This document shows, piece after piece, positions 59,449-64,000 of a stretch of DNA of 64,000 nt. The first letter of the stretch is position 1; the number at the start of each line of letters is the position of its first letter. The notes below the pieces were generated by a model. That model did no database searches. It was not told the origin of the DNA and saw only the letters and a list, made by a program, of their open reading frames with translations. Origin of the DNA: Phil1 sp964612925 (lineage in GTDB: Bacteria > Bacillota > Clostridia > Christensenellales > CAG-138); contig CAZTFU010000009.1 in the NCBI GenBank assembly GCA_964612925.1, forward strand, positions 10,033 through 74,032, written 5' to 3'. Made by a program: the position numbers and the translations under genes.

Positions 59449-61288
59449 TGGCGTTTCCTCCTTCCTGTATAAGCTCTTCTTCAAGCGCATTTTGAATGTG
59501 CGCTATACGCTGATAAAGTCCTTCTTGCTTTATAAGCTCCTCATGTGTGCCCTGTTGCACGAGCTTGCCGTGCTCAAGCACAAGTATCTTATCCGCTTCG
59601 CACAGCGTTGTTATGCGGTGGGATATTATAAATGTAGTGGTGCTTTCGCGGCGGTGTTTGAGTGCCGCACGGATGGAAGCATCGGTCTCGGTATCAACGG
59701 CACTCATAGAATCGTCAAATATAAGTATGGGTGCCTTCTGCATAAGCATACGCGCTATGGCAACGCGCTGCTTCTGGCCGCCGCTGAGCGTTACGCCGCG
59801 TTCACCGACCACCGTGTCATATCCGTTTTCAAAGCTCTCTATAACATCATGCACACAGGCCACGCGCGCGGCATCATAAACATCCTCATCGCTTGCGTGC
59901 GGATCCGTTATGCGGATATTGTCCATTATCGTGCGCGAATACAGGAACGGTTCCTGAAGTACAATACCTATGTTTTTACGAAGGTGACCGTGCTCTATAT
60001 CGTTTATGTTCACGCCGTCAATGTCTATTTCGCCAGCGGTGCAGGTGTATAGACGCTGTAAAAGCTGTACAAGGCTTGTTTTGCCGCTGCCCGTGGAGCC
60101 GAGTATGGCTATCGTCTCGCCTGGCTTTGCGGTGAACGAAATGTCACTTAAAACATCGTCATACCTGTCATAGCCAAAGCAAACGTGCTTAAACTCTACA
60201 AGGCCGCGTATTTCGCTCTTCTGCTCTGCACCCGGTTCCTTTTCCGCGGGAGAGGAAAGCACCTCGTCTATTCTTCCCAGCGATACGCTTGCCTTACCAA
60301 GGTCCGCAAGTATTCTGCCAAGCTGCCTTACAGGCCACGTCAGCATACCCGTATATGTGGTGAAAATAAGCATGTTGCCAAGCGTTATCTCACCCTTTAC
60401 GGCGAATATAATGCCCGCTATGAGGGAAAGCGCTATCTGGCAGTAGCCCATTGCGTCACTGCCCGCCCAATACAGAGCCAACATCTTGTTTAGGTGATAT
60501 GTTTTATCCCTAAAGTCAACACTGCACCTGTCAAACTTTTCTATTTCATACTTCTGCTGACCGAATGCGCGCACCACGCGAACGCCCGTAAGGTTTTCCT
60601 GCAACGTTGCGGACATAAGGCCCTCCGCCTCGTCGCTCAATGCAAATTGTTTCTTTACGCCCTTGAAGTAAACAAAGCTTACAATGAACAGTATCGGAAG
60701 CAACGCCATTGATATAAGGCTCATTTTAAGGTCGATGGAAAACATTATGCTTGCCGCTATAACGACCATTACAACGGTTCTTACCATTTCAAGAAGCTGT
60801 GTGGATATAAAGCGGCGCACGGTTGAAATGTCCGACGTGCAACGTTGCACAAGGTCACCCGTTGATGCATGCTTATGGTAATCATAGGGCACGTTTTGCA
60901 GGTGCGAATAAAGCTCGTTGCGCGATACCATGGCTATGGTTTCGGAAGCCTGAGCAATGCAACTACGGCGGAAGTATGTCGCTACGCCGTTAAGTACCGT
61001 GAAAAGCACAAGAGCTATCGCACAGATGTAGATATGGCTGCGAAGGAAGTCGCGCCCACCCCACGATTCTATTATGTTCATAACAAATTGAGGTAATTCG
61101 CTTTCCTTGTCGCCAAGAACATAGTCTATTGTAAAGCTTGTGACTATGGGCACGATATAGGCAGCTATTATCGCCAAAACAAGGCAGAGCGCGCCGAGTA
61201 TAAGATATCTCCAGCTGCCTTTTGTAAGCCTTTTCAACAACTTAAAATTGATGGGCTTTTTTTCGCTGTTTACGCTTTGCGTTTCCAA
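59441..61288 (-). CDS. ABC exporter half-transporter, upstream partner
   Basis: A 615-residue membrane-ATPase fusion. Walker A GSTGSGKTSLV, Q-loop IGIVLQEPFLYS, signature VTLSGGQKQRVAIARM, Walker B ILIFDDSMSAVD, where Asp-Asp replaces the usual Asp-Glu catalytic pair, and switch His SHRITT. The missing Walker B Glu marks a degenerate ATP site and complements the partner's altered signature, as in heterodimeric exporters. The start is TTG 61288, nine bases after AGGAGG. It is preceded by a short ORF and a leader hairpin. Confidence 0.9.
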   Translation of the reverse strand: METQSVNSEKKPINFKLLKRLTKGSWRYLILGALCLVLAIIAAYIVPIVTSFTIDYVLGDKESELPQFVMNIIESWGGRDFLRSHIYICAIALVLFTVLNGVATYFRRSCIAQASETIAMVSRNELYSHLQNVPYDYHKHASTGDLVQRCTSDISTVRRFISTQLLEMVRTVVMVVIAASIMFSIDLKMSLISMALLPILFIVSFVYFKGVKKQFALSDEAEGLMSATLQENLTGVRVVRAFGQQKYEIEKFDRCSVDFRDKTYHLNKMLALYWAGSDAMGYCQIALSLIAGIIFAVKGEITLGNMLIFTTYTGMLTWPVRQLGRILADLGKASVSLGRIDEVLSSPAEKEPGAEQKSEIRGLVEFKHVCFGYDRYDDVLSDISFTAKPGETIAILGSTGSGKTSLVQLLQRLYTCTAGEIDIDGVNINDIEHGHLRKNIGIVLQEPFLYSRTIMDNIRITDPHASDEDVYDAARVACVHDVIESFENGYDTVVGERGVTLSGGQKQRVAIARMLMQKAPILIFDDSMSAVDTETDASIRAALKHRRESTTTFIISHRITTLCEADKILVLEHGKLVQQGTHEELIKQEGLYQRIAHIQNALEEELIQEGGNANE

Positions 61289-61321
61289 AGCCTGATTCCT
61301 CCTAATTTCAGTATTTTTGCC

Positions 61322-61347
61322 GTCTGCGGCATAAAAAGACCGCAGAC
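61322..61347 (-). promoter_or_regulatory. Leader hairpin upstream of the ABC exporter operon
   Basis: GTCTGCGG (61322-61329) and CCGCAGAC (61340-61347) make an 8-bp perfect stem about 35 bases before the TTG start. There is no strong U-tract, so it may be a stability or partial attenuation element. Confidence 0.4.
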
Positions 61348-61405
61348 TGATTTGTCCACGGCCGTTATTCCGGATGAATTCAGCTTATATGCAAGCTAAA
61401 TAGAA

Positions 61406-61489
61406 CTATACGGCCGCAAGGACACATTTGCCCGCACGGTAGCATTAACGCTTACCTGATCAAATTCTTTCCTGTTCATTCCTTGCGAC
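61406..61489 (-). CDS. Possible 27-residue leader ORF before the ABC exporter pair
   Basis: ATG 61489 has AAAGGAG nine bases ahead and encodes MNRKEFDQVSVNATVRANVS, ending LRPYSSI. It lies about 50 bases after a good promoter and 117 bases before the exporter start. It could be a regulatory leader ORF; no similarity is recognised. Confidence 0.3.
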
Positions 61490-61537
61490 TCCTTTCATAA
61501 ATGTGCCTAAAATGCAAGCAACTCTTTTAAGCCAAGC

Positions 61538-61828
61538 TCATTGTACCATCATATCTAAATAATGGCAACATTTTTTTGCGGCCATTATAGCATTATTTAC
61601 TTTGCGTGTGGTGCGTTGTGCTTGCGGTTGTTCCGCTTGACTTATTTGTTTCGGCTCGTTTTCCTCCAACAACTCAACATAAAAAGTCCCCAAGCCGTGG
61701 CGGCATCGGGGATGGTATAAGCCCTCTTTCATTGCTTCGGACATAAAGCGCACGGCGGCGCGTTTTGCCTTTGGCACTTTTTCATATGCTTCTTTGCTGT
61801 TTTCCCACGTGCCGCCGCTGTGACCATT
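61538..61828 (-). pseudogene. Fragment resembling a phage minor capsid protein
   Basis: The frame is open leftward from 61828 without a credible start or ribosome binding site. KAKRAAVRFMSEAMKEGLYH, then PRCRHGLGTFY, recalls the His-Pro-x-Cys-Arg-His motif near the C-terminus of phage minor capsid 2-like proteins, which use an HPxCRH-type Cys/His cluster. It is surrounded by non-phage genes, and a stop lies just upstream in frame. Likely a decayed remnant; the similarity is from memory. Confidence 0.35.
61540..61568 (-). promoter_or_regulatory. Promoter of the ABC exporter operon
   Basis: Leftward TTGCCA (61563-61568), 17 bases, TACAAT (61540-61545). A leader of about 245 bases with the short ORF and hairpin follows. 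The promoter lies inside the phage-like remnant. Confidence 0.6.
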
Positions 61829-61928
61829 TCACCATATCGATGGCAATGTTGCGCTTGAACCTTGAGCCGCATTGGTGTATCATTTTATATATTATTCGGC
61901 CGCTTGTCGGCCTACACGGAGGTTTGAT

Positions 61929-63131
61929 ATGAACACTGCTGATATTCGCGCTCTGATAGACAGCGAATTTGATGAGCTTGTTGCCGTGCGGCGTGATTTG
62001 CACATGCATCCGGAACTTTCCGGGCAGGAGGTGCGCACGTCCAAAGCCGTATGCGCATATTTGGATAAAATAGGCGTTGAGTACATTCCCGAGGTTGCGG
62101 GACAGCACGGCATCATTGCCTATATAGGTAAAAAAGATGCTAAGTATGGCGTTGCTCTTCGCGCCGACATGGACGCGCTGCCCGTGCTTGAATGCACCAA
62201 TCTTAGCTACGCATCCGTCAACAAGGGCGTGATGCACGCCTGCGGGCATGATATACACACCACTACTCTTCTTGGCGTTGCAAAAGTGCTTAAAAGCATG
62301 GAAAAAGAATTGAAGGGTGCGGTAAAGCTCTTTTTCCAGCCCGCTGAGGAGGCCATTGGCGGTGCCAAGAACATGGTCGAGTTTGACGGCCTTGACAAGC
62401 CTAAAATAACCCGCGTTATCGGTATGCATGTTGACCCGACAGTGCCCACGGGCTGCATACACCTTTCAAAGGGACGCATGAACGCCTCCACAACCGAAAT
62501 CACCATCACCATAAACGGCGTAGCCTGCCACGGTGCGCATCCTGACCAAGGGATAGACTCCATTGTGGTGGCATCACACGTAGTGCTTGCGCTGCAGGCG
62601 ATATCCAGCCGCTTCACCTCGCCCACAACGCCCGTTATCGTCACCATCGGTACAATAAACGGCGGCACGAAGGAAAATGTTTGTGCGGGTCAGGTGGTGT
62701 TGCGCGGCACGATACGCGCCCTTGATTTTGAAACACGCGATTATGTTAAAAGCCGCGTAAAAGCTATAGCTGAGGGCACTGCCGCCGCCTTTGGCGCAAC
62801 GGCCGAGGTTCAGCTTAATGACGGTTATCCGCCGCTTGTGAATGATGAGGCTACTGCGCTTGCCATTGCGGACGAGTGCGAAAAGGCACTTGGTCACGGT
62901 AGCGTCGTGTTTATGGAAGAACCAAGCCTTGGTGCGGACGATTTCGCCTACTTTTCCTCTAAAGTGCCGGGCGTATATTACAACCTTGGCACATATACGG
63001 AAGGGCAAGTGCTGCCTCAGGCATTGCACAACGAGCACTTTTCTCCCGATGAAGAGTGCATAAGGCATGGCGTACTGCTCAATGTGCTCGGCACGCTGCG
63101 CTTCCTTGATGAGGATGAGCCCAAGGAATAA
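61929..63131 (+). CDS. M20-family amidohydrolase
   Basis: A 400-residue metal-dependent amidohydrolase (hippurate / N-acyl-amino-acid / N-acetyl-diaminopimelate deacetylase group). Motifs are RRDLHMHPELSGQE, LRADMDALPV, MHACGHDIHTTTLLG (metal Cys-x-His), QPAEEAIGGA (catalytic Glu pair), GMHVDP, and the C-terminal LGADDFAYF. The dimerisation domain contains ITINGVACHGAHPDQGID. Substrate uncertain; N-acyl amino acids are most likely. ATG 61929 follows GGAGG. Confidence 0.9.
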   Translation: MNTADIRALIDSEFDELVAVRRDLHMHPELSGQEVRTSKAVCAYLDKIGVEYIPEVAGQHGIIAYIGKKDAKYGVALRADMDALPVLECTNLSYASVNKGVMHACGHDIHTTTLLGVAKVLKSMEKELKGAVKLFFQPAEEAIGGAKNMVEFDGLDKPKITRVIGMHVDPTVPTGCIHLSKGRMNASTTEITITINGVACHGAHPDQGIDSIVVASHVVLALQAISSRFTSPTTPVIVTIGTINGGTKENVCAGQVVLRGTIRALDFETRDYVKSRVKAIAEGTAAAFGATAEVQLNDGYPPLVNDEATALAIADECEKALGHGSVVFMEEPSLGADDFAYFSSKVPGVYYNLGTYTEGQVLPQALHNEHFSPDEECIRHGVLLNVLGTLRFLDEDEPKE

Positions 63132-63216
63132 CAGCCTTTCATCGTAAATACGCAAATATAAAGGGGACTGTCAACTGCAAACGAGTTCTTGCAAAACCGG
63201 TTTCCCGAGCATTTTT

Positions 63217-63250
63217 ACAACCGACCGAGCAAAATTGTTCGGTCGGTTTA
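63217..63250 (+). terminator. Terminator of the M20 gene
   Basis: AACCGACCGA (63219-63228) and TCGGTCGGTT (63239-63248), with further G-T-containing pairs inside, form a strong stem. The following tail is only TTTAT. Confidence 0.65.
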
Positions 63251-63324
63251 TACAAACGATAAGCTTTTACAGTTCATAAAACACTTTTCATAAAAAATAT
63301 CGAACAACCGTGGAGGAACCGCAA

Positions 63325-63726
63325 ATGGATTGCATATTCTGTAGTATAGTAAAAAAAGAAATTCCGAGCATGATAGTGTATGAAGATGAGCATTCAATGG
63401 TTTTTATGACAATTGCAAAGGACGTTGACGGCCATATGATTGCAATACCGAAAAAACATTTTGAAAGCATTTTGGATTGCGATACGGATACGCTAAGCCA
63501 CTTAATGTCTGCCGTGAAGAAGGTTGCCGACCACTGCGTTGACGAATGCGGGTACGAAGGTGTAAATTTACTGAATGCAAGCGGTAAAAGCGCGGGTCAA
63601 TCCGTTCCGCACTTTCATATTCACATTATTCCAAGAAAAAGCGGCGATAACATAGACGCATGGCCCAAGTTTGACGGGGCAAAATGCGAAACGGAGGAAA
63701 TCTATAAAAGGATAAAGATGAGTTGA
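63325..63726 (+). CDS. HIT-family nucleotide hydrolase
   Basis: A 133-residue histidine-triad protein acting on nucleotide conjugates (Hint-like AMP-lysine or AMP-NH2 hydrolysis). CIFCSIVKKEIPSMIVYEDE is the N-terminal zinc-finger-like Cys pair region. HMIAIPKKHFESILD and QSVPHFHIHIIPR give the HxHxH triad. ATG 63325 has GGAGG eight bases ahead, better than the GTG at 63310. Confidence 0.93.
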   Translation: MDCIFCSIVKKEIPSMIVYEDEHSMVFMTIAKDVDGHMIAIPKKHFESILDCDTDTLSHLMSAVKKVADHCVDECGYEGVNLLNASGKSAGQSVPHFHIHIIPRKSGDNIDAWPKFDGAKCETEEIYKRIKMS

Positions 63727-64000
63727 ACCCTCGTCGACTTATCGCAAGCCAATTTGATAAACGAAAGAGACGCTTTTGTACGGCGACTGACCGCTTACAT
63801 CATTTGTATTTTTGCACTATGTCAAGGCACCCTCGGCCGATCAGGTCAAGTAATATCGCAAAGACGACATATCTGTTAACGAATTATATTTATAATGCTA
63901 CCCGTTCGGGGCATGATTTCGCCTCACGCTCCCCGTGTGGGGAGCGAAATCAAAACTGCGTAATTGATACAATTTGACTTTTCAGTGCGGCGCTGTTTCA
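63727..64000. other. Gene-free right end with a GC-rich hairpin
   Basis: No credible coding region. At 63916-63950 GATTTCG and GCTCCCC pair with GGGGAGC and CGAAATC around a GTGT loop, with a CTCA bulge. Read leftward it resembles a type I-C CRISPR repeat in its hairpin and GAAAT end, but only one copy is present in the window. Confidence 0.4.

Noticed and set aside
61782..62462. 226-codon leftward frame overlapping the M20 gene start
   Set aside because: Antisense to a clear M20 amidohydrolase with all metal motifs, and no start signals.
63723..63977. 84-codon frame after the HIT gene
   Set aside because: No ribosome binding site, basic unstructured composition, and it runs through a GC-rich hairpin.

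Overview
The window looks like a chromosomal segment of a spore-forming Clostridia-type Firmicute, probably an anaerobic gut or sediment species. The evidence is a cotJABC spore-coat operon behind a sigma-E-like promoter, a SCIFF ranthipeptide with its radical SAM maturase, an ispH-rpsA gene fusion next to cmk and plsC, the infC-rpmI-rplT cluster with an L20-type leader, GGAGG ribosome binding sites and textbook sigma-A promoters. I cannot name the genus. The window cuts through a gene only at its left edge.

Layout. 1-4.8 kb: the end of an unknown gene, a DUF3810 membrane metalloprotease-like protein, and a leftward FHA / FtsW-RodA / penicillin-binding protein operon for cell-wall synthesis. 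4.8-7.4 kb: a CPC-type metal-exporting ATPase and its ArsR regulator, with two matching operators around one promoter. 7.4-17.3 kb: an M42 peptidase, a sirtuin with a manganese-type CDF transporter, an aspartate aminotransferase, a GntR regulator, an HtrA protease, and an operon pairing a D-aminopeptidase-like serine hydrolase with an N-succinylamino-acid racemase/OSBS-family enzyme. 17.3-20.2 kb: a candidate structured RNA, tRNA-Leu(UAA), cysK-cysE, a hairpin-rich inserted element and an XRE regulator. 20.3-24.6 kb: cotJABC, SCIFF, its maturase and an Orn/Lys/Arg-decarboxylase-family enzyme. 24.6-28.4 kb: a P-loop kinase gene broken by a 278-bp MITE, alanine racemase, an acetyltransferase and a lipoprotein.

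28.5-36.1 kb is one long leftward, tightly overlapping operon (surE, rpiR-type regulator, histidine phosphatase, HI0933 flavoprotein, cmk, plsC, ispH-rpsA), preceded by rpsU. 36.2-43.3 kb is an oppABCDF-type transporter whose OppC carries a large duplicated insertion. 43.4-45.7 kb holds a thymidylate-kinase-like gene and a PadR / small ORF / DUF1700-DUF4097 operon. 45.8-54.1 kb is a complete aromatic amino-acid operon (aroF-tyrA-aroB-aroA-aroC-pheA-aroE/aroK-aroQ). It is preceded by a 17-residue leader peptide rich in Phe and Tyr codons and a terminator/antiterminator pair, so it appears to be controlled by ribosome-mediated attenuation. 54.2-64 kb: a broken lipoprotein gene, a second lipoprotein, infC (apparently starting at AUA), rpmI, rplT, a heterodimeric-type ABC exporter pair, a phage-like remnant, an M20 amidohydrolase and a HIT protein.

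Most points of interest are regulatory or structural: the aromatic leader attenuator, a SCIFF peptide in which the usual thioether acceptor Thr is Gly, the AUA start of infC, the OppC insertion, a MITE whose excision restores a reading frame exactly, and a hairpin element that duplicated 17 bp inside a terminator.
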